DNA from: Gammaproteobacteria bacterium
GTDB taxonomy: Bacteria > Pseudomonadota > Gammaproteobacteria > Arenicellales > JAANXG01
Length of the DNA: 22,483 nucleotides
NCBI GenBank assembly: GCA_018263405.1
Contig: JAANXG010000124.1
Coordinates: 1-22,483, forward strand
Direction of reading: 5' to 3'
The notes beneath the pieces were generated by a model that saw only the letters and a program-made list of their open reading frames with translations, did not search any database and had not been told where the DNA came from. Position 1 is the first letter of the stretch; each line of letters opens with the position of its first letter. A program made the translations under genes and the position numbers. Below, in pieces: positions 8,297 to 15,780 of the stretch.

Positions 8297-9679
8297 CTAC
8301 GACGGCAGATTCGCCCGATGCCGTGCGATGGCCGCCCGCACCTGCTCCGGGGCCGTACCGCCCAAGTGATTGCGGGCACTAACCGATCCTTCAAGGCTCA
8401 GCATGTCGAAAATATCCGAGTCAATAGACGCATGATGCTGCCGCAACCGGTCAAGCGCCAAATCCGTCAAGGCGATGCCATCGGCTAGGCACTCGGCCAC
8501 GACCTTGCCCACCGCTTCATGGGCGTCGCGAAACGGCACGCCTTTTCGTACCAGATAGTCCGCCAAGTCCGTGGCGGTGGCGAACCCCTGGCTTGCGGCA
8601 TCCCGCATGCGCGACCGGTTGACGCTTATGGTCGGGACCATGGCGGCCAACACGGCGAGACAAGCGCATACGGTTTTCACAGTGTCGAAGATCGGTTCTT
8701 TGTCCTCCTGATTATCCCGGTTATATGCCAAAGGCTGGCCTTTCATCAGCGTCAACAGGGACACGAGATTGCCGATCGCCCGTCCGCTCTTTCCCCGCAA
8801 CAGCTCCGCTACGTCCGGATTCTTTTTCTGGGGCATGATGCTGGAGCCGGTACAGAAAGCGTCGCCGATCTCTATGAATTTGTACGCTTCGGATTGCCAG
8901 AGAATCAGCTCCTCGGCGATACGCGACAGGTGGACCATCAACAGCGAGGCGTGGGCGCTACACTCGATCACGAAATCACGGTCCGAGACCGCATCCAGAG
9001 AATTGTCTGCAATACCGTCGAATCCAAGCTGCTCGGCCGTGTACTGCCGATCGATGCCGAAAGTGGTCCCGGCCAGAGCCGCCGCGCCCAGCGGCAGAAT
9101 ATTAATGCGAACCCGCGCCTCGCTGAAGCGCTGGCTGTCCCGTTCAAGCATCGATAACCATGCCAGCACATGATGACCCAGGGTCACGGGCTGAGCGACC
9201 TGCAGATGCGTGAACCCGGGCATCACGGTCTCCACCTCCGACTCGGCCAAATCAAGCAATGTCCGTCGAAGTTCAACAAGCCGTTCCAGGATATTATCCA
9301 CGGCTTCACGCAAATACAGACGCAGGTCCGTGGCAATCTGATCGTTGCGGGAACGCGCCGTATGCAGTTTCTTACCGACATCGCCGATACGCTCCGTCAA
9401 TTCGGCCTCGATATTCATATGCACGTCCTCAAGGCGCGCGGACCACGAGAAATTATCCTGTTCAATGTCCCGCGCTATCGTGTTCAATCCTTCCACGATC
9501 GCATCGCACTCTTCACGGATGAGAACACCTACCTGGGAAAGCATGCGAGCATGCGCGATCGATCCTTGAATATCATACCGATACAAGGCTTTGTCGAAAC
9601 TGACCGATTCGGTGAAATCCTCCACCAACTCGTGGGTCTCCTCCCCGAACCGGCCTCCCCAGGGCTTGTCGTTACTCAT
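8297..9679 (-). CDS. argH: Argininosuccinate lyase
   Basis: This 460-residue cytoplasmic homotetramer of the fumarase/aspartase superfamily cleaves argininosuccinate to arginine and fumarate. The superfamily signature GSSIMPQKKNPD is at residues 278-289 and carries the catalytic serine loop. The N-terminus WGGRFGEETHELVEDFTESV and the HTARSRNDQIATDLRLY segment (His and Asn ligands) are characteristic of ArgH. The length is standard. The start is ATG with AAGAGAG upstream. It is divergent from the algZ-algR-hem cluster, the same relation as in Pseudomonas. lptM follows 82 bp downstream with no terminator seen, so argH-lptM-lysA-aroE may be one transcript. Confidence 0.95.
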   Translation of the reverse strand: MSNDKPWGGRFGEETHELVEDFTESVSFDKALYRYDIQGSIAHARMLSQVGVLIREECDAIVEGLNTIARDIEQDNFSWSARLEDVHMNIEAELTERIGDVGKKLHTARSRNDQIATDLRLYLREAVDNILERLVELRRTLLDLAESEVETVMPGFTHLQVAQPVTLGHHVLAWLSMLERDSQRFSEARVRINILPLGAAALAGTTFGIDRQYTAEQLGFDGIADNSLDAVSDRDFVIECSAHASLLMVHLSRIAEELILWQSEAYKFIEIGDAFCTGSSIMPQKKNPDVAELLRGKSGRAIGNLVSLLTLMKGQPLAYNRDNQEDKEPIFDTVKTVCACLAVLAAMVPTISVNRSRMRDAASQGFATATDLADYLVRKGVPFRDAHEAVGKVVAECLADGIALTDLALDRLRQHHASIDSDIFDMLSLEGSVSARNHLGGTAPEQVRAAIARHRANLPS

Positions 9680-9854
9680 ATCACTCTCTTACGGGCATCT
9701 CTATTCATTGATGGCCGGAAATCTTGAGCCCAAAATATCCAATATCCGCGTTGAAATCCTTCGCAATAGCCTGCTGTTACGTGCGAATTTCGCCTTGACC
9801 TTGAATATTTCGTCTCTCAACCTTTCTCGCCCACAATAAATAGAGGTGCCATTA

Positions 9855-9902
9855 ATGCCTTTGGAGGGAGTATAAATGAGGCGCGGTGGCATGGGTACCT
9901 AA
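9855..9902 (+). promoter_or_regulatory. Two consecutive mini-ORFs in the algZ1 leader
   Basis: AGAGG precedes an ATG at 9855 encoding MPLEGV, with stop TAA at 9873-9875. The next codon is ATG (9876), opening a second mini-ORF, MRRGGMGT, with stop TAA at 9900-9902. GGAGGGAG (9863-9870) sits five bases before this second ATG. It is a much stronger ribosome site than anything before the algZ1 start at 9966. The second mini-ORF is in frame with algZ1, and only this one TAA separates them. It may be a translated leader or a decayed upstream start. Expression is not shown. Confidence 0.35.
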
Positions 9903-9927
9903 CCCTCCATACGGTGCATCCATGCCA
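9862..9927 (+). promoter_or_regulatory. Potential pseudoknot/hairpin leader before algZ1
   Basis: Bases 9862-9868 (TGGAGGG, containing the strong ribosome site) are complementary to 9903-9909 (CCCTCCA). Bases 9887-9894 (TGGCATGG) are complementary to 9920-9927 (CCATGCCA). The two stems interlock as an H-type pseudoknot or compete as alternatives. The first stem would hide the ribosome site of the second mini-ORF. Only complementarity is seen; whether the RNA folds so is inference. Confidence 0.3.
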
Positions 9928-9965
9928 TAATTCAAACGGAACATCGGTCCATATACAACCGAAAC

Positions 9966-11063
9966 ATGCGACCAAAAACTGAATTGTCAACAACAGCTAT
10001 CCCGCCGAACTTCGGGAGTGCCAATATCGGGGTTCGTATTGTGCTGGTAGCACAATGTCTGGCAATTGTACTGGCCATGGCGCGAAACGACAGTTTTGAC
10101 CAGCCGGCCTGGAATGACTTCGTATTGATGACAACGTTCGCGCAATCGGTCGCAATTGGCAGTATTCTTGCCTTGAAACTGGTTTCCCGGTCAGTACAAA
10201 AAATGACACCACTAACCGGCGGGATCTTTGTTTTTTTTCTGCTGACAATCGTTGCCGTTATTGTATCCGAAGGAATTATTTTTACCATGTATCGGTTGGG
10301 CCTATTATCGGGCCGATGGCCCGAGTGGCATGGGACGATGGTGATCCGGATCCTCGTAATCAGCGCTATCATAAACGCCTTGGCACTACGCTACGCCTTC
10401 GTCTATCACAGGACGCGGATAGATAGCAAAACTCGCGAACAGGACAGATTGCAGGTTCTGCATGCGCACATACAGCCACACTTTCTATTCAACAGCATGA
10501 ACAGCGTAGCGAGTTTAATTCGCCCCGATCCCGAACGAGCGGAGCGAGCGCTGCACGATCTCGCCGACGTCTTCAGAGTAACACTGCGAGATGCGCGTAA
10601 AATGGTACCCATTACCGAGGAAATCGAACTCGCCCGACAGTATTTGGATATCGAGAAACTCAGACTCGGAGACCGATTACAAATTAACTGGAGCAATTCC
10701 AAGGTCCCGCATAACGCCCTGATTCCTTCGTTGACGTTACAACCGTTGATCGAAAACGCGATCTATCACGGCGTGGAACCCAGTTCCTCCGGAGGAGTCG
10801 TCGAATTAAGGATGTGGTCGGAAGGCAGCGATCTTTTGGTTTTGATCACCAATCCCATACCCGAAACCGCAAATCCGGCACAGGAAGGAGCGCGGCAACG
10901 AAAAGGTAACCAAATGGCGATGAATAATGTGCGGGAACGTTTTTTGAACCATCATTTTCACGGCAAAGCCGGTTTACGGAATTATGAACAATCGGGCCGT
11001 TATCACACCATACTCAAGATGCCGGTTATAACGGGTGAGTCTATTGTCGGCGCCGGCAACTAA
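9966..11063 (+). CDS. AlgZ/LytS-type sensor histidine kinase, copy 1
   Basis: This 365-residue membrane kinase has about four N-terminal transmembrane helices (roughly residues 20-37, 52-72, 86-108 and 122-142). A cytoplasmic LytS-type dimerisation/phosphoacceptor domain follows, with the motif PHFLFNSMN (His172). The C-terminal ATPase domain keeps the N-box LQPLIENAIYHG (Asn264), an ITNP segment (Asn296) and GNQMAMNNVRERF. These are the signatures of AlgZ/FimS-like kinases paired with LytTR regulators. The ATG at 9966 has no visible Shine-Dalgarno. A paralogue follows at once, then one response regulator. As all visible ATP-site residues are kept, this copy is the likelier active kinase. The signal it senses is unknown. 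Confidence 0.88.
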   Translation: MRPKTELSTTAIPPNFGSANIGVRIVLVAQCLAIVLAMARNDSFDQPAWNDFVLMTTFAQSVAIGSILALKLVSRSVQKMTPLTGGIFVFFLLTIVAVIVSEGIIFTMYRLGLLSGRWPEWHGTMVIRILVISAIINALALRYAFVYHRTRIDSKTREQDRLQVLHAHIQPHFLFNSMNSVASLIRPDPERAERALHDLADVFRVTLRDARKMVPITEEIELARQYLDIEKLRLGDRLQINWSNSKVPHNALIPSLTLQPLIENAIYHGVEPSSSGGVVELRMWSEGSDLLVLITNPIPETANPAQEGARQRKGNQMAMNNVRERFLNHHFHGKAGLRNYEQSGRYHTILKMPVITGESIVGAGN

Positions 11064-11088
11064 ACGAGTTCATCCGTGGCCGGGCCAA

Positions 11089-12177
11089 ATGGATGTCATG
11101 TCGGAATCGAGATCCGTTCGCGCGGGAGAAGGATTTCTCCCAAACTTTTGCCACGGTCCCATCGTGTTGAACGTCATCGTGGTGGCCCAGTTTCTGGCAA
11201 TCGCGATTACGATCATTATTCCCCCATTAACACAGCGTGCGTTCTTGGACTTATTTCTGGTCTCGTTGTTCGTTCAGTGGATCGCGTTGACGAGCGTTTG
11301 CGCTCTATGTATCGCCGGACAGTTTTTGAATAGCCTGCCTGAACACCGGGCCCTGTTTATGGCGTATCTGTTACTGCTTTGTGTTACTTGGCTGGTGGGA
11401 GAGTGTGCTCTTTGGCTGCTTTCGAACTTCGATGTCATTGCGTCGGTGCGTCCCGGTTGGTACGCGTATTTCCATGTTCAGAATTTGACCGTGAGCGCCA
11501 TTGTCAATGCCCTGGTGCTTCGATACCTGATCGCGCGTCATCAACTGCAGTTAACAACCCGATCCGCGGAAAGGGCGAGGGCTGAGGTGCTGCGCCAGAA
11601 AATTCGTCCGCATTTCCTTTTCAACAGCATGAATATTATCGCCTCCCTCACGCGGCGTGCGCCGACGAAAGCCGAATCGGCCATCGAGGATATGGCGGAT
11701 CTGTTTCGCGTGATGCTGAACGACGATAACGATCTGTCGCCCATTCACAATGAAATCAGCATCGCGAAAAAATACCTCAAACTGGAGCGCCTGCGGCTTG
11801 ATAAAAGACTCAAAGTCAATTGGAAGGCCCGGGAGCTACCGAGATCCGCAAGAATACCCGTGCTGATTCTGCAACTATTACTGGAACACGTCGTGCACAA
11901 CGCCGTGGAACAAATGTCCGATACCGGGGTAATTCAGATAACAGTGGAGTGCAAGGAGCACCGCGACCTGGTAATCGAACTGACCGCCCCCTACCCGGAC
12001 CCCGCTTCCGGCGAGGCGATAGACGCCGCCGGACTGGAGAATATACGTCTCAGGCTCAGCGATCACTACGGCACCCGGTCCGGGATGCGGGTAAGTACCG
12101 GCAACGGCCGTATTTTCGTTAGAATCACCCATCCTGCTTTTAAAGAAGACGATAAAGATGCGCGTATTAGTAGTTGA
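11089..12177 (+). CDS. algZ: AlgZ-type sensor kinase, copy 2, degenerate ATP site
   Basis: This is a paralogue of the preceding gene with the same plan: four hydrophobic helices, phosphoacceptor motif PHFLFNSMN (His175 from this start), and an ATPase domain. The N-terminal FLPNFC is the typical AlgZ/FimS opening, so this copy is the better orthologue by N-terminus. Its N-box reads LQLLLEHVVHNAVEQ: the metal-coordinating Asn is His267, and the HG pair became NA. The TNP segment of copy 1 is TAP here (Ala300). GLENIRLRL is retained. Weak or absent kinase activity is therefore inferred. An in-frame GTG at 11035, inside copy 1, is an alternative start; ATG 11098 is another. The 3' end overlaps algR by 20 bp. 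Confidence 0.87.
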   Translation: MDVMSESRSVRAGEGFLPNFCHGPIVLNVIVVAQFLAIAITIIIPPLTQRAFLDLFLVSLFVQWIALTSVCALCIAGQFLNSLPEHRALFMAYLLLLCVTWLVGECALWLLSNFDVIASVRPGWYAYFHVQNLTVSAIVNALVLRYLIARHQLQLTTRSAERARAEVLRQKIRPHFLFNSMNIIASLTRRAPTKAESAIEDMADLFRVMLNDDNDLSPIHNEISIAKKYLKLERLRLDKRLKVNWKARELPRSARIPVLILQLLLEHVVHNAVEQMSDTGVIQITVECKEHRDLVIELTAPYPDPASGEAIDAAGLENIRLRLSDHYGTRSGMRVSTGNGRIFVRITHPAFKEDDKDARISS

Positions 12178-12910
12178 CGACGAAAAACTGGCCCGAGCGC
12201 GTCTGCGCGAATTGATTGAAGCATCGGGGGAACATTCCATCGTCGCGGAGGCTGCCAACGGCAACGAGGCCATCGAACAATCCGTGGAACTGAAACCGGA
12301 CTGCGTATTAATGGACATCCGGATGCCCGCAATGGACGGCCTGGAGGCCGCGATGCACCTTCAATCCCTGGATACGCCACCATCGGTAATTTTTACCACG
12401 GCTTACGACCAGCATGCGCTGGAGGCATTCGAAGTCAATGCTGTCGATTATCTGCTTAAGCCTATCCGAAGGGATCGATTGAACACCGCCTTGCAGAAGG
12501 CCAAGCGTATTTCCAAAAAGCAGCTTCAACAATTAAACAAGTCACAGGAAGAACCGTCCGGCCGGTCGCACATCAGTGTACGTATGCGCGACCGGATCAC
12601 ACTGATCCCGATCCCCGATGTCATTTACTTCGTGGCCGACAACAAATACGTCACCATTCGAACCGCTACCGACCAGCACTTGATCGAGGATTCACTGGTC
12701 AGTCTTGAATCGGAATTCAAGGATCGTTTCCTACGGATTCATCGCAATGCGTTGGTGGCGGTTGATTGTATCCGAGGTATCGAGAAGCAACCATCGGGAA
12801 GATGGCAGGTCGTACTTAAGAGTGTGGACGAAAAACTTGACGTGAGCCGACGGCATACACCCTCCGTTCGACGACTCGCGCGCGCACCGCACACGGTATG
12901 GGCGCGCTGA
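12158..12910 (+). CDS. algR: LytTR response regulator, AlgR-like
   Basis: This 250-residue two-domain regulator has an N-terminal receiver with acidic pocket VVDDE (Asp7, Asp8), phosphoacceptor Asp53 in LMDIRMPAMDG and Lys in YLLKPI. A linker and a C-terminal LytTR DNA-binding domain follow from about residue 135. That domain includes RDRITLIPIPDVIYFVADNKY and the IHRNALV segment. In Pseudomonas AlgR controls alginate, type IV pili and other traits; its targets here are unknown. It overlaps the second kinase by 20 bp and hemC by 13 bp, so stoichiometric expression with both is likely. One regulator serves two kinases. Confidence 0.92.
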   Translation: MRVLVVDDEKLARARLRELIEASGEHSIVAEAANGNEAIEQSVELKPDCVLMDIRMPAMDGLEAAMHLQSLDTPPSVIFTTAYDQHALEAFEVNAVDYLLKPIRRDRLNTALQKAKRISKKQLQQLNKSQEEPSGRSHISVRMRDRITLIPIPDVIYFVADNKYVTIRTATDQHLIEDSLVSLESEFKDRFLRIHRNALVAVDCIRGIEKQPSGRWQVVLKSVDEKLDVSRRHTPSVRRLARAPHTVWAR

Positions 12911-13827
12911 AGATCGCTACACGTAAGAGCCCCCTGGCTTTGTGGCAGGCCAAATGGGTCGCCGAGGGGCTTGAGCGGCATCACCCGGGGGTGAAGACCG
13001 AACTCGTGGAGATGACTACCACCGGCGACCGGATTCAGGACAGACCCTTGGCAACAGCCGGTGGTAAAGGCTTGTTTCTGAAAGAACTCGAACACGGGTT
13101 GCTCACCAAGGAGGTCGATATCGCCGTCCATTCCATGAAAGACGTCACCGTCACTCTACCGGAAGGTCTGTGCATCCCTGTCATATGTACGCGCGAGGAC
13201 CCGCGAGACGCGTTTGTCTCCAACCGCTACGCCTCGTTGGACGATATGCCGGCGGGCGCCGTCGTGGGGACGTCGAGCCTCCGGCGCCAAACCCAGGTGA
13301 TGCATCGGTATCCGCGTTTAAAGGTGGACACGCTCCGGGGCAACGTCAACACGCGCCTGGCCAAACTGGACCGCGGCGAATTCGACGCGATTCTACTCGC
13401 CGTGGCGGGTCTGCTCAGGCTGGATATGTCCGATCGTATCCGCCAACGCGTCGATCCGTCGCGTCTGCTGCCGGCGGTAGGTCAGGGCGCGATGGGGATC
13501 GAGTGCCGGGAAGACGAGCATGAGGTGCACGAGCTGCTCCAGTGCCTCAACGACTCCGACAGCGACACGGCCGTCACCGCCGAACGGCGCGTCAATGCTG
13601 CATTGGGTGGCGGATGCCAGGTCCCGATTGCCGCTTACGCGGATGCCGTGCCTCTGGGACGTCTGCGTCTTCGAGCGTTGGTCGGCACGCCTGACGGCCA
13701 AACGCTGCTAACAGCGAATGGCGTAGACGACCCCGGACAGGCGGAACCCCTCGGCGCACGCGTCGCTCAGTCCCTGATCGACCAGGGAGCGAAAAATATC
13801 CTCGACGCAGTTTATGCCCGCGATTGA
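12898..13827 (+). CDS. hemC: Hydroxymethylbilane synthase (porphobilinogen deaminase)
   Basis: This 309-residue enzyme joins four porphobilinogen units into hydroxymethylbilane for heme and siroheme. The N-terminal IATRKSPLALWQA is characteristic. The VHSMKDV segment and GTSSLRRQ with the Arg-rich substrate site follow. The dipyrromethane cofactor attaches to Cys240 in GGGCQVPIAAYA. The length matches the family. Its ATG lies inside the end of algR in another frame, without its own Shine-Dalgarno, implying translational coupling. The stop overlaps hemD by 14 bp. Confidence 0.95.
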   Translation: MGALKIATRKSPLALWQAKWVAEGLERHHPGVKTELVEMTTTGDRIQDRPLATAGGKGLFLKELEHGLLTKEVDIAVHSMKDVTVTLPEGLCIPVICTREDPRDAFVSNRYASLDDMPAGAVVGTSSLRRQTQVMHRYPRLKVDTLRGNVNTRLAKLDRGEFDAILLAVAGLLRLDMSDRIRQRVDPSRLLPAVGQGAMGIECREDEHEVHELLQCLNDSDSDTAVTAERRVNAALGGGCQVPIAAYADAVPLGRLRLRALVGTPDGQTLLTANGVDDPGQAEPLGARVAQSLIDQGAKNILDAVYARD

Positions 13828-14584
13828 CCTCGCCGGCGTCCGGGTACTGGTGACTCGCCCGGAATCCCAAGCGGGTAAGCTCATCGAATCGGTGCGCCGC
13901 GCCGGCGGTGAACCGGTACCGTTTCCGACTCTGGAAATCGCACCGCGTGAACCCGACCCGTCGCAGATCGAGCACCTGGCACGGTCAGATACAGTGATAT
14001 TCATAAGCGCGAATGCCGTCACGCACGGATACCCATTTATGCGAAACTTCGCGGTATCCGAAAAGCGGATCATCGCCATCGGCCGGGCGACCGAGCAGGC
14101 ATTGCAAACCATGGGTTGCCACGATGTGTACAGCGCCGCGGGGCGGTCCTCCAGCGAAGACCTGCTGGAGCGAGCGATCCTGAGCGAGGTAGAAAACCGC
14201 CGGATCTGCATCGTACGGGGGCAAAACGGGCGCGAGTTGTTGCAAAAAACACTAATCGCCCGGGGCGCTCATGTGGCCTATCTGGAATGCTACCGGCGGC
14301 GGTTACCTGCAAACGCTGACGACGAGATCCTTATCCGGACGCTCGGCAACAAGGGGGAAAACCTGGTGGTTTCCGTCACCAGTGTGACAGGTCTCTTAAA
14401 CCTTCTGCTCATGGCTCCCGATAAGTATCGGCAACGGCTCGTGTCCGGACCTTTGGTAGTCATCGGGGGCAGACAGAAAGCGGCCGCGCTCCAAAACGGC
14501 TGGCTCGGTCCGGTACTCGAGTCCGCGGCGAGCGACGAGCAGATCGTCAAAACAATCGTTGAGTGGCGTAGTCAGCACGACTAA
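13814..14584 (+). CDS. hemD: Uroporphyrinogen-III synthase
   Basis: This 256-residue cytosolic enzyme inverts ring D of hydroxymethylbilane and closes it to uroporphyrinogen III. Sequence is poorly conserved in the family, but the N-terminal GVRVLVTRPESQAGKL, the FISANAVTHG segment, AIGRATEQAL and the late VVIGGRQKAAAL loop all fit the two-lobed HemD fold. The length is normal. The call is strengthened by its place after hemC, with a 14-bp overlap, and before hemX. It has no separate ribosome site, as expected for coupled translation. Confidence 0.93.
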   Translation: MPAIDLAGVRVLVTRPESQAGKLIESVRRAGGEPVPFPTLEIAPREPDPSQIEHLARSDTVIFISANAVTHGYPFMRNFAVSEKRIIAIGRATEQALQTMGCHDVYSAAGRSSSEDLLERAILSEVENRRICIVRGQNGRELLQKTLIARGAHVAYLECYRRRLPANADDEILIRTLGNKGENLVVSVTSVTGLLNLLLMAPDKYRQRLVSGPLVVIGGRQKAAALQNGWLGPVLESAASDEQIVKTIVEWRSQHD

Positions 14585-14637
14585 GACGATATGATACAGT
14601 TCAACAACCCGCAGCAAAGGCTCGCGAGAAACGTTTT

Positions 14638-15780
14638 ATGATGGAAGAGAGCACTCCGAATTCAAGAACCGGCGTTCAAACCGAACCCCACGATCAAAAT
14701 CAAAACGCGGCGGCAGCTTCCACTCGAACGCCCGGTGGCGGTAAGGCGCTCAGTGTAATTGCGCTGGGACTGGCAATCGCAGCTGCGTCCGTAACCGGAT
14801 ATTTATGGTACGAAATCCAAGTCGAGCAAAAACTGTCGCAAAATCGGTTACTTACGGACATTGAGCATTCGGTGAATACTTCCAGAGTGGAAGTTACCGC
14901 GCTGGAAAAAGATTTTAATGCTTTACGCGAACAACAAAAGGAACTCGAAACCCGGATTGAGACCCAAGTGGAGGCGCGACTCGATAGCCTGCAGTCCGCA
15001 CAGGAAACCCTTGTCGAACGTAGCGACGCCCTGTCGGAGTCCATCGAAAAAGTCTACGAGGAGCGCGACCGCAGCCTGGATTCATGGGCACTGGAAGAAG
15101 TGGAGCAACTGTTGCGTATTGCCAACCACAGCTTGCGGCTAAGCGGCGACGTTGCGACTGCGGTCGCGGGCTTGGAACTCGCCGACCAGCGCCTTCAAAA
15201 ACTTGCCAACCCCGCATTCCTGGAAGTCCGGGAACGGCTTGCGAACAACATTACCGAGTTGAAGAGTCTTGAAACCGTCGATACCGCAGGTCTGGCGCTA
15301 CGGCTCTCGGGTATGGTTGCCAAGGTTGGGGATCTGCCCCTCGCCCAGAAAACCGAGCGCCCGATCGGCAGCCGGTCACCCGAAACGAAAACCGGCGGTG
15401 GTGAATCCAATCAGTGGTTCGAGGCCGGCGGCGAATTCATTCGTGATCTCAAACAGTTGGTACGCATTCAGAACATCGATGAACCTGCAAAACCTCTCTT
15501 GACGCCCGAACAGCACTATTTTCTGTTCGGTAATCTGCGTCTCATGTTGTCCGGTGCGCAAATTGCGGCGCTACACAAGGATACTCGGACGTTTCACGAC
15601 AATCTGGAACAAGCCGCCAAATGGATCCGAGAGTACTTCGACACGGAACATCAGGGCGTGCAGCAAATACTGAACGACATTGAAAACATGCGCGGCGTTG
15701 GACTCAGCCCCGATCTGCCGGATATTTCGGGCAGCCTGACTGTACTGCAGCAGACCAAGAACAGGATGAAAGCGCGGTGA
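14638..15780 (+). CDS. hemX: HemX-family membrane protein
   Basis: This 380-residue bitopic protein has a Gln/Asn/Ala-rich cytoplasmic N-terminus and a single transmembrane helix at about residues 37-59. A long periplasmic region follows, starting with a coiled coil (about 60-140) rich in Glu, Gln and Lys. This is the HemX layout. The family is annotated in places as uroporphyrinogen-III methyltransferase, but no methyltransferase motif is visible, so that name should not be used. Its role is unknown; a scaffold for heme enzymes has been suggested. It starts 53 bp after hemD and overlaps hemY by 4 bp (GTGA). Two consecutive ATGs could serve as start. Confidence 0.9.
   Translation: MMEESTPNSRTGVQTEPHDQNQNAAAASTRTPGGGKALSVIALGLAIAAASVTGYLWYEIQVEQKLSQNRLLTDIEHSVNTSRVEVTALEKDFNALREQQKELETRIETQVEARLDSLQSAQETLVERSDALSESIEKVYEERDRSLDSWALEEVEQLLRIANHSLRLSGDVATAVAGLELADQRLQKLANPAFLEVRERLANNITELKSLETVDTAGLALRLSGMVAKVGDLPLAQKTERPIGSRSPETKTGGGESNQWFEAGGEFIRDLKQLVRIQNIDEPAKPLLTPEQHYFLFGNLRLMLSGAQIAALHKDTRTFHDNLEQAAKWIREYFDTEHQGVQQILNDIENMRGVGLSPDLPDISGSLTVLQQTKNRMKAR

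Larger units (their letters stand above)
9680..9965. promoter_or_regulatory. Divergent argH / algZ1 control region
   Basis: This 286-bp gap separates two divergent operons and must hold both promoters. On the plus strand a TTGACC at 9795-9800 resembles a -35 box, but no good -10 lies at standard spacing. On minus, TTGCGA followed 16 bp later by TATTGG is a weak candidate for argH. The half nearer algZ1 contains two mini-ORFs and pairing segments, listed separately. No long gene fits here. Confidence 0.5.

Noticed and set aside
9938..9965. Sigma-E/AlgU-type promoter (GGAACA then CGAAA) before algZ1
   Set aside because: The -10 part is a poor match, and the start of transcription would fall at or after the kinase ATG.
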